A stretch of DNA of 64,000 nt, taken from the NCBI GenBank assembly GCA_947259045.1, contig CAMYKZ010000012.1, forward strand, positions 1-64,000, written 5' to 3'. Source of the stretch: an uncultured Afifella sp. (lineage in GTDB: Bacteria; Pseudomonadota; Alphaproteobacteria; Rhizobiales; Afifellaceae). The notes below the pieces were generated by a model. The model searched no databases. It had not been told where the DNA came from and saw only the letters and a list, made by a program, of their open reading frames with translations. Each line of letters starts with the position of its first letter. The first letter of the stretch is position 1. Positions 1 to 9,029 of the stretch are shown here, piece by piece. Position numbers and translations under genes: made by a program.

Positions 1-909
1 GAAGCCGACAAAGACTGTGACCAGGATCAGCGGACCGGGCGTTGTTTCGGCCAGACCGAGGCCATCGACCATCTGGCCGGGCGCCAGCCAGCCATAGGTC
101 TCAACCGCCTGTTGCGCCATATAGGCGAGCACCGCATAAGCGCCGCCGAAGGTGACGACGGCGAGTTTTGAAAAGAACCAACCGACCTTCGAGAGCACGT
201 GGTCCGGGCCGAAGACCAATGTCAGCGCCGCCAGCGGTACAAGCCAGATGACAAGCCACAGCGCCGTGGTGGCGATGATCTGGCGCACGGACGCCTCCGG
301 CTGCGGTCCGTCATCCCGTTCGTCTTTTCTGTCATCGGCTGTTTCGCCTGCCTTCCCGGCAGAATGGACCATCAGCAGGCCAACACATCCGGCAGTCAGG
401 ACCACCAGCGGAAACGGCGCGTTGAAGGCGAACATGGCGATGAAGGCGACAAGTGCGATCGCCCAGTCGAGCCGGCCGGCCAGCGCGCGGCGGGCAATGC
501 GCATCAGCGCCTCGATGACGATGGCCAGCACGGCCGCCTTGACGCCGAAAAACAGGGCGGCGACCAGCGGCACGGACCCGAAAGCGGCGTAGACGGCCGA
601 CAGCGCCAGGACGATGGCCGCGCCGGGCAGCACGAACAGCAGGCCGGCGGCAAGCCCGCCGCGCCAGCCATGCATCAGCCAGCCGGCATAGGTGGCAAGC
701 TGCATCGCTTCCGGCCCCGGCAGCAGCATGCAGAAATTGAGCGCGTGCAGGAAACGCGGCTCGGAAATCCAGCGCCGTTCCTCAACCAGCATGCGGTGCA
801 TCAGGGCGATCTGGCCGGCCGGGCCGCCGAAAGACAGAATACCGAGCCGGGCCCAGACGCCAAGCGCCGCGCGGAATGAAACGGGCTCACTTCTCTCAGG
901 TTCGCTCAT
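1..909 (-). CDS. chrA: Chromate transporter ChrA (3' end outside window)
   Basis: About 303 N-terminal codons are visible before the frame leaves the left edge. ChrA (CHR family) is an inner-membrane protein that exports chromate. The N-terminal half has the family signature LSFGGPAGQIALMHRMLVEE near residue 25 and PGPEAMQLATYAG near 65; the second half begins around residue 240 with a related FGGAYAVLAYMAQQAVE segment and an ETTPGPLILV motif, so this is the long two-domain form. Several hydrophobic membrane spans are evident between them. The ATG overlaps the stop of the upstream rhodanese/ChrB-like gene as ATGA, so the two are translationally coupled. Family assignment is firm; whether it confers chromate resistance here is inference. 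Confidence 0.93.
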   Translation of the reverse strand, partial: MSEPERSEPVSFRAALGVWARLGILSFGGPAGQIALMHRMLVEERRWISEPRFLHALNFCMLLPGPEAMQLATYAGWLMHGWRGGLAAGLLFVLPGAAIVLALSAVYAAFGSVPLVAALFFGVKAAVLAIVIEALMRIARRALAGRLDWAIALVAFIAMFAFNAPFPLVVLTAGCVGLLMVHSAGKAGETADDRKDERDDGPQPEASVRQIIATTALWLVIWLVPLAALTLVFGPDHVLSKVGWFFSKLAVVTFGGAYAVLAYMAQQAVETYGWLAPGQMVDGLGLAETTPGPLILVTVFVGF

Positions 910-1646
910 CGCATGGCCTTTCGCTCTGCGGATGACAGTCCGGCGTAGACGGCGTCAAAGATCGCAAAACTCTGCTGCAACATTTCATGTTCCGATCCGG
1001 CCAGATCGTTCAGCCCCTGCATGACGAGGCTGATGCCCGCGGTTTCCGGCAGTGTCGCCGAGCGGTTATCATCGGCGTCTTCGGCAATTGCGACCAAGCG
1101 GTTGAGCGTTCCGTCTGCAAGCCCATACCGAACCAGCAATCCGGCCGCGTCACAGATTCGCGCATTGAGTTCGATAGACGCTGCATCAACCTGAATTCGT
1201 TCGACAAAATGAATTCCAGCCTGCCGGTCAATAAAACGCCGGATAATCCAGGCGGCGGCGAGATCGGCCGGCGCGGGCTGCAGCGGCAATACCAGACCGG
1301 CGGCCCCTTCGTCCTCCGGTAATCTGCGCACCGTCAGGCCGCCAACTTCAAACCAGCCCTCGAAACCATGGCGCAAAGCCCGCACCGGCAGGCCGCGGGC
1401 GCGCAGCACGGATACCGCAGACTGGCTGACCTGCTCGCCGTGAACGCAATAGACAATCGTCGGGTGGCATGCCGGGATCGTTTCAGCCCATTCATGCACT
1501 TTGGCATGATCGCGCCAGCGGGCGCCCGGCAGGATCCGGTCTGCCGCCTGGTATGCCGGCGCGCGGCGCACGTCGATCAAATCAGGCGCGGCCGAAGTCA
1601 CCAGACGGCTCAGCAAATATTCGGGTTCAATAAAAAAATCGTCCAT
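906..1646 (-). CDS. Rhodanese / ChrB-like chromate resistance protein
   Basis: 246-residue cytoplasmic protein. Residues 1-100 form a rhodanese fold (LIDVRRAPAYQ near 25, then the active-site loop VYCVHGEQVSQSA with its cysteine near 65). The rest resembles the ChrB C-terminal domain (AAWIIRRFIDRQAGIHFVE near 130). ChrB-type proteins are linked to chromate sensing or resistance and usually sit beside chrA, as here. The start at 1646 follows a GGAG at a good distance; an upstream in-frame start at 1688 would add a cysteine-rich stretch lacking family resemblance. The stop overlaps the chrA start. It could act as a sulfurtransferase rather than a regulator: no DNA-binding domain is visible. Confidence 0.8.
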   Translation of the reverse strand: MDDFFIEPEYLLSRLVTSAAPDLIDVRRAPAYQAADRILPGARWRDHAKVHEWAETIPACHPTIVYCVHGEQVSQSAVSVLRARGLPVRALRHGFEGWFEVGGLTVRRLPEDEGAAGLVLPLQPAPADLAAAWIIRRFIDRQAGIHFVERIQVDAASIELNARICDAAGLLVRYGLADGTLNRLVAIAEDADDNRSATLPETAGISLVMQGLNDLAGSEHEMLQQSFAIFDAVYAGLSSAERKAMR

Positions 1647-1782
1647 GGCGTCAACTCCGCAAAAGCATACGGAGCAGCACTTGGGCAAGGACGCCTGACG
1701 GGGTGGCTACTGTTAACCCCGCGCCGGCACATTAGAGGCCGGTGCAATCGGATTCAAGATATTTGCGCAGGAAAGCGGACTG

Positions 1783-2283
1783 TTACAGATTTCCAAAGGG
1801 CGCAGCGTAGACGATTTTTCCGGCAAGGCGCTCAAGTGCTCCGGGCCGAAGCTCCAGCACCATGAAAAAGGCTTTCGGATAATCCGTCTCGAAACGTTCC
1901 GCCTTTTTCACGCAGAAACCGAAGCGCCGGTAATAAGCGGGTTCGCCGAGCACGAAAATCGCGGTCCGGTTTTCCGATGTTGCCCGGGTGATCGCCTGAC
2001 GGATCAGCAATGAACCGATCCCCTTTCTCTGGAGAGAGGGCGCCACCGAAACCGGCGCAAGCGCAAGGCAGTTTTCCGGCACGGCCAGCCTGGACAGCAG
2101 AATGTGTCCGACGGCGTCACCGTTCCTTTCCGCGACAAGTTCGCAGGCAACATCGCCTGAGCGCCGCAGCGCCGTGACAAGGTCTGCTTCGCTGCGGCCT
2201 GTAAATGCGGCTTCGTTGATCGTGTCGATTGCCTGATAATCCGCCGGCGATGCATCGCGGACGATTGCCGCGCTGTCAGACAT
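1783..2283 (-). CDS. GNAT-family N-acetyltransferase
   Basis: 166-residue GNAT protein predicted to move an acetyl group from acetyl-CoA to an amine. The acetyl-CoA pyrophosphate-binding motif is visible as SVAPSLQRKGIGSLLIRQA around residues 78-96, followed by the YRRFGF segment common in the YhbS-like subgroup. Its start overlaps the end of the asparaginase gene by 8 bases, so the two are probably co-transcribed. The substrate cannot be read from the sequence. Confidence 0.85.
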   Translation of the reverse strand: MSDSAAIVRDASPADYQAIDTINEAAFTGRSEADLVTALRRSGDVACELVAERNGDAVGHILLSRLAVPENCLALAPVSVAPSLQRKGIGSLLIRQAITRATSENRTAIFVLGEPAYYRRFGFCVKKAERFETDYPKAFFMVLELRPGALERLAGKIVYAAPFGNL

Positions 2284-3292
2284 GGCTCATCAGACCGGCA
2301 AACGCCGCGCCGACCGGGCGTACTTCGCCAACCGGCACGCCGCGGCGATTGTTGATCGGTGCAACACGTCGGCCGGCCAACGTATCACCATGCGCCGGCA
2401 GCAGCCGGGTCAGCACTTCCGCCATCATTGCCTCCGCCCCGCGAGTTGCGCCGTCGTCGCATTTCAGCGCAATACCAAGGCCGAGGCTGGGGATCGTGCC
2501 ACAGAAGACGCCCTCCGCGCCGGTCTTGACCAGCGCAAGAGACCCGAGCGCGCTCATGGCCTCGGTGCAGAAGCGGCCTGTGCCGGCGACGCGCCAGGGG
2601 TCCGCCACCGCCGCATCGAAGATGCGCTTCGCCGCTCTGGCCCGCTCCGGCGCCAGACCGTGACCGGTTCCGAAACGGGCAAATCCATGGGCCAGCGCTT
2701 TCAGCGGCACGGCGTAGGTCGGGATCGAACAGCCGTCGCGGCCGCAGCGATCCGTGGCATGGGCGGCGCCGGTCAGGTCTTCCATCGCCGCGCGGATCGC
2801 CTGCTGCACCGGGTGATCGGGTTCGACATATCCTTTTGTCTGTAACCCGGAATGGACGGCAAAACACAGAAAGCCCGCATGTTTGCCGGAGCAATTATTG
2901 TGTTCCGGTCCGGGCCGCAGGCCGGCTTTCACCAGCTCGTTGCCGGCGGCCTGGCGGCTTGGCCAGTGCGGCCCGCATTCCAGGTCAGAGGCGTCAAGAC
3001 CGGCCTTGGAAAGCATGAACAAAGCCGTTTCCACATGGCCCGCCTCGCCATTGTGCGACGATTGCGCCAGCGCAATCTCCCGATCTCCGAAACCGAAGGC
3101 ATCGGCGGCGCCCGATTCCACCAGCGGCAGCGCCTGGATCGCCTTGACCGCGGAGCGCGGATAGACCGGCGCGTCGACGTCACCGAGCGTAAAAACCCGG
3201 CCGCCGTCGGCAGCGATAACGGCAACCGCACCGCGATGCCGGCTTTCCACCATCGGGCCGCGGGTGACCTCTGCCAGCACGGGATTTGCCAT
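2276..3292 (-). CDS. Asparaginase, Rhizobium etli type (class 3)
   Basis: 338-residue cytoplasmic enzyme predicted to hydrolyse L-asparagine to aspartate and ammonia. It belongs to the Rhizobium etli-type asparaginases, unrelated in fold to E. coli AnsA/AnsB. The residues reported as catalytic or metal-binding in that family are present: the tandem SxxK motif (S47, K50 in RSAVK), NNCSGKHAG with C134 and K137, and DRCGRDGC with D186 and C188. Numbers are one lower than in the R. etli enzyme. Length is typical. The GNAT gene starts inside its last codons, which suggests coupling. Upstream it diverges from the DUF3750 gene. Confidence 0.9.
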   Translation of the reverse strand: MANPVLAEVTRGPMVESRHRGAVAVIAADGGRVFTLGDVDAPVYPRSAVKAIQALPLVESGAADAFGFGDREIALAQSSHNGEAGHVETALFMLSKAGLDASDLECGPHWPSRQAAGNELVKAGLRPGPEHNNCSGKHAGFLCFAVHSGLQTKGYVEPDHPVQQAIRAAMEDLTGAAHATDRCGRDGCSIPTYAVPLKALAHGFARFGTGHGLAPERARAAKRIFDAAVADPWRVAGTGRFCTEAMSALGSLALVKTGAEGVFCGTIPSLGLGIALKCDDGATRGAEAMMAEVLTRLLPAHGDTLAGRRVAPINNRRGVPVGEVRPVGAAFAGLMSHV

Positions 3293-3388
3293 AATTTGTC
3301 CTCAATTGATCCGCTTAGAATGCGTCCGGTGGCGTTTAAACCTTTTGCTATGGTCTGCAAGGACTATATCAGCAGTTCTGGGGATCAC

Positions 3389-4126
3389 ATGCGCCGTCTG
3401 TTCAAAATCATGCTTTCATTCATTCTTGTCGTCTTCCTTTTACCCGTCGCCGGGCACGCCGTCGTCTGGCTGGCCAAAGACCGGCCATCCAGCTGGCGCG
3501 ATGCCGACTGGTCGGCGAGCGGCGTTCTGCCGGAAGCCAGAAGCGGCGGTGAACCGGTCATCCATGTGATGGCGGCCCGCACCGGCGGCTACAAGGGCAT
3601 CGTCTCGGTGCACTCCTGGCTGATAATCAAACGTCCCGGTGCCAGCGAATATGACCGTTATGACGTCGTCGGCTGGGGCCAACCGGTGCGCCACAATGGC
3701 TACCCGCCGGACGGGCGCTGGTATTCCAACGCTCCGGAGATCGTCCACACGGTGCGCGGCAATGCCGCGGCGCAGGCCATTCCGAAACTGGAGGCGGCGA
3801 TTCGGTCTTACCGCTGGTCGAAGCGCGGCGATTACAAAATCTGGCCGGGGCCAAACTCCAACAGCTTTGTCGCCTCGGTGCTGGCGCAGGTTCCCGAACT
3901 TGGCGCGCGCATGCCGCCGACGGCAATCGGCCGGGATTTCCCCGTCGACGGCAAATGGATCGGCCGCGGCCCGGCCGGCGGCTGGCGGCTGACCCTGAAC
4001 GGTTTTGCCGGCGTGACGTTCGGCGCTGTCGAAGGACTTGAAATGCATCTGATGGGGCTGGTCGCCGGCGTCGATGTCGCCCGCCCGGCTTTGCTTCTGC
4101 CCGGGTTCGGGCGGCTGGGACTTTGA
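3389..4126 (+). CDS. DUF3750 domain protein
   Basis: 245-residue protein of unknown function matching the DUF3750 family. Residues 5-28 form a hydrophobic N-terminal helix (signal peptide or membrane anchor). The conserved body includes IHVMAARTGGYKGIVSVHSW near 60, the region around YDVVGWGQPVRHNGYPPDGRWY near 95, and a WPGPNSNSF motif near 155. The frame is open upstream of 3389, but translation from further upstream would put over 170 residues without family resemblance before the signal peptide. It is followed after 21 bases by the AlkC-like gene. Confidence 0.82.
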   Translation: MRRLFKIMLSFILVVFLLPVAGHAVVWLAKDRPSSWRDADWSASGVLPEARSGGEPVIHVMAARTGGYKGIVSVHSWLIIKRPGASEYDRYDVVGWGQPVRHNGYPPDGRWYSNAPEIVHTVRGNAAAQAIPKLEAAIRSYRWSKRGDYKIWPGPNSNSFVASVLAQVPELGARMPPTAIGRDFPVDGKWIGRGPAGGWRLTLNGFAGVTFGAVEGLEMHLMGLVAGVDVARPALLLPGFGRLGL

Positions 4127-4147
4127 TCCCGGGTCCGCAATAATCCG

Positions 4148-5278
4148 ATGGAACCGTTCAAGAACCTGTTTTCCCCGCAATTGGTCGTCTGCATGGCCGG
4201 TCATCTTGAACGCCATGTGGCCGGTTTTGACAGGCAGGCGTTTGAAGCGCCAATCCTGCAGGCGCTCGACGCGCTGGAACTGAAACAAAGATCGCAACTG
4301 ATCGCCGACCATGTACACCGCGCTTTACCGGACGATAGCCGCGCGCGGGCGCGCATACTGGAAGCGATGCTGCACCCGGATGAAGAAGACCATGCCAACC
4401 AGCCAAGCGACAATGACGGCATCTGCGGCTGGGGCGTGATGCCCTTGACCATGGTGGTCGGCCAGCACGGGATTGATGATTTCGAGCGGTCGATGGATCT
4501 GCTCAAGGCAATGACAAAACGATCATCCTCCGAGTTTGCCGTGCGCTACTTTCTGCTCGCCGATCAGCCGCGCGCGCTGGATATCATGGGCGGCTGGGTC
4601 GGCGACCCCAACCGGCATGTTCGCCGGCTTGTCTCGGAGGGCACACGGCCCCGTCTGCCGTGGGCGATGCAACTGCCGCAACTGATCGCCGATCCCTCGC
4701 CGATGATCCCGATCCTGACGGCGCTTCGCGACGACGGGGAGGAATATGTCCGGCGCTCGGTTGCCAACCATCTCAACGACATCGCCAAGGATCACCCGGA
4801 CCGGGTGGCCGGCCTTGCGCAGGACTGGATCCGGGGCGCCGACGAAAAGCGCGAGAAACTCGTGCGCCATGCGTGCCGGACGCTGATCAAGCAAGGTCAC
4901 GGCCAGGCTCTGGCAGCATTTGGGTTCGAAGCGCCGGAGATTGAGCTTGAAACGCTAACTGTTGAAACGCCGCTGGTCACCTTTGGCAAAGCCCTCACGT
5001 TCTCCGTGACATTGCGCTCATCGGGCAAAAAACCGCAGCCGCTTGTGATCGACTATCTGGTGCATTTTCTGAAAGCCAACGGCCAGACCGCCGGCAAGGT
5101 TTTCAAATGGGCCAAGGTCACGCTCAAGCCCGGCGAGGCACGGACTTTCACGCGCTCGCATCCGATCCGGCCGATCACCACGCGGCGGTATTATTCCGGC
5201 CGGCAGGGCCTTTCGCTGCGGATCAACGGGCATGATTTCGGCGATGCCGGCTTTGAACTGGTGATGCCTGAGGGTTAG
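4148..5278 (+). CDS. AlkC-like DNA alkylation repair protein
   Basis: 376-residue protein of the HEAT-like DNA glycosylase superfamily (AlkC/AlkD). Residues 1-255 are helical repeats, including CGWGVMPLTMVVGQHGIDDF near 100 and the HEAT-type stretch VRRSVANHLNDIAKDHPD near 200. Residues 265-376 look like a beta-rich immunoglobulin-like domain (VTFGKALTFSVTLRSSGKKP), which is reported for AlkC subfamilies and absent from AlkD. Known members remove N3-alkylated bases without base flipping. The subfamily call is inference from the C-terminal domain. Start ATG at 4148 is 21 bases after the DUF3750 stop. Confidence 0.8.
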   Translation: MEPFKNLFSPQLVVCMAGHLERHVAGFDRQAFEAPILQALDALELKQRSQLIADHVHRALPDDSRARARILEAMLHPDEEDHANQPSDNDGICGWGVMPLTMVVGQHGIDDFERSMDLLKAMTKRSSSEFAVRYFLLADQPRALDIMGGWVGDPNRHVRRLVSEGTRPRLPWAMQLPQLIADPSPMIPILTALRDDGEEYVRRSVANHLNDIAKDHPDRVAGLAQDWIRGADEKREKLVRHACRTLIKQGHGQALAAFGFEAPEIELETLTVETPLVTFGKALTFSVTLRSSGKKPQPLVIDYLVHFLKANGQTAGKVFKWAKVTLKPGEARTFTRSHPIRPITTRRYYSGRQGLSLRINGHDFGDAGFELVMPEG

Positions 5279-5287
5279 GGCCTGTGC

Positions 5288-5299
5288 GCAACATGTTGC
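5288..5299. repeat. 12-bp perfect palindrome
   Basis: GCAACATGTTGC is its own reverse complement. It lies 10 bases after the AlkC-like stop and about 185 bases before the small exported protein, so it could be an operator for the latter. No regulator can be assigned. Confidence 0.4.
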
Positions 5300-5483
5300 A
5301 AACGTGCCATGAAGAGACATTCGACCGGCGCCAGATCATTCCTTGCCGAAGAAAAACATCGGATCTCCTGGCTGCGAAATTGATCGCTTTGCGGGCGCGG
5401 TCGCATCAATCGATTCGAACCTCCTGGGATGCCGCTGCGACAAATGTTTGTTCATCGACACTCAACCCACAGAGGAAACTGAT

Positions 5484-5789
5484 ATGACAACATCCAGGAC
5501 ATTGACATCAATCGCTGCAGCATTTGCGCTTGGCATCGCATTGTTCGGCGCATTGCCGTCGGCACAGGCGGCTTCGTCAAACCAGCTCCAAACCCGGAGC
5601 ACCACGCCCCCGCCCACCGGACCGACATCACTGGCAACAAAACCCGGGGTCTCCAAGGACATTTACTGCGGTCCGGGCCAGGTGCCTTGCGATTATATTT
5701 TCACCAGATATTGCGCACTGATCGGCGGACACATGTCCAAAACCCAGCCTTGGGGCGGAAAGACGTGTTTTCACAACACGGAGTGGTAA
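5484..5789 (+). CDS. Small exported four-cysteine protein
   Basis: 101-residue protein that I do not recognise. Residues 1-30 are a clear signal peptide (hydrophobic core AAAFALGIALFGALPSAQA, probable cleavage after AQA). The mature part has a Ser/Thr/Pro-rich linker and then a compact C-terminal region with four cysteines (YCGPGQVPCDYIFTRYCALI ... GGKTCFH), suggesting two disulfide bonds in the periplasm. The ATG at 5484 follows a GAGG ribosome site; longer in-frame starts would spoil the signal peptide. It has its own intergenic regions on both sides. Function unknown. Confidence 0.7.
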   Translation: MTTSRTLTSIAAAFALGIALFGALPSAQAASSNQLQTRSTTPPPTGPTSLATKPGVSKDIYCGPGQVPCDYIFTRYCALIGGHMSKTQPWGGKTCFHNTEW

Positions 5790-5804
5790 GGACTCAAGCT
5801 CCGT

Positions 5805-5876
5805 CAAACTCTGCCGATTGAGAGTTTGCGCTTGAGATGGCTTAGGATAATGGCAGGGATCATGCGGCCATTATCC
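5805..5876. terminator. Two inverted repeats between convergent genes
   Basis: Two perfect hairpins lie between the convergent small-protein and acyl-CoA ligase genes: CAAACTCT/AGAGTTTG (5805-5812, 5821-5828) and GGATAATGGC/GCCATTATCC (5845-5854, 5867-5876). The second is followed by a short CTTT only. A bidirectional terminator is likely from position but lacks a strong T tract. Confidence 0.5.
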
Positions 5877-5969
5877 TTTGCCATTTCGTCAGCGCTAAAC
5901 GTGTATTATCCCGATGAATACTCAGATCGTTTGTGACCCTGAGAACCCGCGCGTTTATCAATCCACGCG

Positions 5970-7571
5970 CTAACCGCCCAGCAGCTTTTCGCGGATCAGC
6001 CTTTTGGGCACTTTTCCGTAGGCGGATTTCGGCAATTCGTCCCAGATGAAGACCTGCTTCGGCAGTTTGTAACGGGCAATCTTGCCGCCGAGCCAGGCAC
6101 TTAATGCTTCCGGCTCAAGTTCCGCGCCCGGCCTGAGCACCAGCACCGCGACACCCGCCTCGCCCCACTCCGCGTCCGGCAAGCCGAGCACGGCGACCTC
6201 GGCGACTGCCGGATGGGTGAGGATCACCTCCTCGATCTGGCGCGGATAGATATTGGTGCCGCCGGAAATGTACATGTCGGAGGCACGGCCGGTAATCGTC
6301 AGGTAACCGGCATCGTCAAGGAAGCCGAGATCGCCGGTGCGGAAGAAGCCGTCGCGGAAGGCTTGGTCGTTGGCTTCGTCATTGTCGTAATAGCCGGCAA
6401 ACACCGCCGGGCCGGCAACGCAAATCTCGCCCTGCTCATCGCGCGAGCAGGGATTGCCGTCCATGTCGAAAATGCGCACATCCATCGCCGTGCGGGCATA
6501 ACCGCACGACGGCCCGCAGGTCTGAATATCGTCATCAACGTCGTGCTCGTAAGCCGGCAGGACAGTGATGTTGCCGGTCACCTCGCCGAGGCCGAAATAT
6601 TGCACGATGCATTTGCCGAGACGGCTCAGGATCATCTGCTGGTCGGAGCGGTACATCGGCGCGCCGGCATAGATGACATGGCGCAGGCTGGAATGGTCGT
6701 ACGCATCGGCCGCAGCGCTTTCCGCCAGCCGCTTGAGGATCGTCGGTACCGTGAACATATTGCTGACCTTGTGTTCCTCAATCAGCCGGAAAGCGGCGTC
6801 CGGATCGAGACCCTCGCCCGGCAGCAACACGGTACGGGCGCCGCGGGCAACCTGGGAGAGCTGATGGATGCCGGCGCCGTGCGACAGAGGCGCGACGACG
6901 AGCGAGGCGTCCGCGTGCGTCGTTCCCGGCATCAGGTCGGCCAGATGATTGGTGACGACAAAGCTCATCTGGCCGTGCGTCAGCACAGCCGCCTTGGGAT
7001 GGCCGGTGGTTCCGGAGGTGAAAAAGAACCAGCAGGCATCGTCATAGGAAACGCGGGCGGAGTGAAACATCTTGCCGTGATGGGCAGCGACAAGATCCTC
7101 AAAGGCCCGCGTATTGTGCGCTGGCTCACCTCCGGCATTTTCGCCGATCACCACATGCAGGCAGCACTCCGGCATGGTTTCAAGCGCGCGGGCGGAATGT
7201 TCGGCAAATACATCGTCATGAACGATCGCCCGGGCGCCGGAATGGCCGGCAATGTAGGCGACCTCAGGCGGGGCGAGGCGGAAATTGACCGGCACCGCGA
7301 CGGCACCGGCCTTGAAACAGGCAAACAGGGCCTCGAACATCTGGTTGGAATTGCGCGCCTGGATCAGCACCCGGTCGCCCTTTTCGATGCCGGCCGCATT
7401 GAGCGCGTGGGCGAAGGCATCGACGCGGGCATTCTGCTCAACCCAGGTCCAGCTCTTTTCGCCCCGGACAAAAGCCGTCAGATCCGGCAGCCGGCCGGCG
7501 GTCTGGGTCATCAGATCACCGAGATTGAGAACCCGCCGGGAGACCGGCGGCTGCAGCACACCTGCCGTCAT
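5970..7571 (-). CDS. AMP-forming acyl-CoA synthetase
   Basis: 533-residue member of the ANL superfamily that activates a carboxylic acid with ATP and CoA. Visible motifs: P-loop FFFTSGTTGHPKAAVLTHGQ near 187, the GRASDMYISGGTNIYPRQIE hinge region near 430, and the C-terminal catalytic lysine K520 in YGKVPK. It starts 3 bases after the thiolase stop, so ligase and thiolase form one transcription unit, presumably for degrading an acyl chain or aromatic/steroid side chain. Acid specificity cannot be decided from sequence. Confidence 0.9.
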   Translation of the reverse strand: MTAGVLQPPVSRRVLNLGDLMTQTAGRLPDLTAFVRGEKSWTWVEQNARVDAFAHALNAAGIEKGDRVLIQARNSNQMFEALFACFKAGAVAVPVNFRLAPPEVAYIAGHSGARAIVHDDVFAEHSARALETMPECCLHVVIGENAGGEPAHNTRAFEDLVAAHHGKMFHSARVSYDDACWFFFTSGTTGHPKAAVLTHGQMSFVVTNHLADLMPGTTHADASLVVAPLSHGAGIHQLSQVARGARTVLLPGEGLDPDAAFRLIEEHKVSNMFTVPTILKRLAESAAADAYDHSSLRHVIYAGAPMYRSDQQMILSRLGKCIVQYFGLGEVTGNITVLPAYEHDVDDDIQTCGPSCGYARTAMDVRIFDMDGNPCSRDEQGEICVAGPAVFAGYYDNDEANDQAFRDGFFRTGDLGFLDDAGYLTITGRASDMYISGGTNIYPRQIEEVILTHPAVAEVAVLGLPDAEWGEAGVAVLVLRPGAELEPEALSAWLGGKIARYKLPKQVFIWDELPKSAYGKVPKRLIREKLLGG

Positions 7572-7574
7572 GTC

Positions 7575-8738
7575 CTAGCGGATGCGCTCAAGGATCGAGA
7601 CGTAATTGGCGACAGCCGCGCCGCCCATGTTGAAAATACCGGCCAGTTCCACGTCCGGGATCTGCATGCCGCCGGCCTCGCCCATCAATTGCAGCGACTG
7701 GATGACATGCATGGAAACGCCGGTTGCGCCGATCGGATGGCCCTTGGATTTCAGCCCGCCGGACGGGTTGATGGGCAGCTTGCCATTTTTCTCCACCCAG
7801 CCCTCATCGATGGCACGGGCGCCCTCGCCCCTCGGCGTCAGGCCCATGGCCTCATATTCGATCAGTTCGGCGATGGTGAAACAATCATGGGTTTCCACCA
7901 CATCAAGATCGTCGAGCCGCGTGCCGGCCTCGGCGTGCGCCTTCTTCCAGGCGTCTTCACAGCCTTCAAAGGCGATGATATCGCGCTCGCCGATCGGCAG
8001 ATAATCGTTCGACTGGGCGGCGGCGCGGAAATGGATCGCCTTGGTGCCGCGCAACGCGGTTTCCGTATCGGTCAGTACGACGGCCGCGGCGCCGTCTGAG
8101 ACCAGCGAGCAATCGGTGCGCCGCAACGGGCCGGCGACCAGCGGGTTCTTCTCAGACACCGTGTTGCAGAACTCAAAACCCAGATCCTTGCGCAACTGGG
8201 CGTAGGGATTTTCCAGCCCGTTCAGATGGTTCTTGGCGGCGATGCGGGCAAGCGCCTCCGACCTGTTGCCGTGGGCCTGGAAATAACGCTCGGCGATCTG
8301 GCCGAATATTCCGGCAAATCCGCCTTCGGTATCGCCCTCCTCCTTGCGGTAGGAGGCGTTGAGCAGAATATCGCCGATCATTGCGCCGGGCGCCACGGTC
8401 ATCTGTTCGGCGCCGACCACCAGCACGAAGCGGCTGCGGCCGGAGGCGACATCGTTCAGCCCCTGATGCACGGCAGCCGATCCGGTGGCGCAGGCATTTT
8501 CCACCCGGGTCGCCGGTTTGAACCGCAGCGCCGGATCGACATTCAACGCAAAGGACGAGGGAAACGACTGTTTTTCGAAACCGCCGAAATTGCCGACATA
8601 GATGGCGTCCACGTCGGTGAGTGCAATGCCGGCATCCTCGATCGCGGCGGCCGCGGCCTCGACGATCAGGCTTTCCAGGTCGCGGTCTTCATGCTTGCCG
8701 AACGGCGTGTGCGCCCAGCCGACGATGCATCCCGACAT
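7575..8738 (-). CDS. Thiolase-family acetyl-CoA acetyltransferase
   Basis: 387-residue thiolase. The nucleophilic cysteine is C83 in ENACATGSA; the other active-site motifs are VVETHDCFTIAE near 290 and the C-terminal GLKSKGHPIGATG. The sequence resembles the SCP-x/lipid-transfer branch more than FadA or PhaA. The ATG at 8738 has AGGAG seven bases upstream; a start at 8768 would add ten residues with no ribosome site. First gene of a two-gene unit with the acyl-CoA ligase. No DUF35 partner, often paired with this branch, is present here. Confidence 0.88.
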   Translation of the reverse strand: MSGCIVGWAHTPFGKHEDRDLESLIVEAAAAAIEDAGIALTDVDAIYVGNFGGFEKQSFPSSFALNVDPALRFKPATRVENACATGSAAVHQGLNDVASGRSRFVLVVGAEQMTVAPGAMIGDILLNASYRKEEGDTEGGFAGIFGQIAERYFQAHGNRSEALARIAAKNHLNGLENPYAQLRKDLGFEFCNTVSEKNPLVAGPLRRTDCSLVSDGAAAVVLTDTETALRGTKAIHFRAAAQSNDYLPIGERDIIAFEGCEDAWKKAHAEAGTRLDDLDVVETHDCFTIAELIEYEAMGLTPRGEGARAIDEGWVEKNGKLPINPSGGLKSKGHPIGATGVSMHVIQSLQLMGEAGGMQIPDVELAGIFNMGGAAVANYVSILERIR

Positions 8739-9029
8739 AATGGTGCTCCTCATATGCGTATTGTTCATGTGAGATGATAAAGCCCGCTGCCGAAATCAAT
8801 GGCAAGGGGGACAGAGTTATTTTTCGGCCAAACCCGTCCGGATCGCAAAATCGCCGAAACCGGCAACCGATAATTGACGGCTTCTGGTTAATTCAACTGA
8901 TTGCAGAAATCGTTATCACGATATTAATACAGAATATCAAAATAAACCCAAATTCCGCCCGATTAACTTTAAGTCAGCGAAAACTTTGGTCAGACTGTTC
9001 CGACGTTCTCATTTAAAGGAAGTGCGATC

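Noticed and set aside
6213-8099. A 628-codon + strand open frame over the acyl-CoA ligase and thiolase
   Set aside because: Antisense shadow; the minus-strand genes carry complete catalytic motifs.
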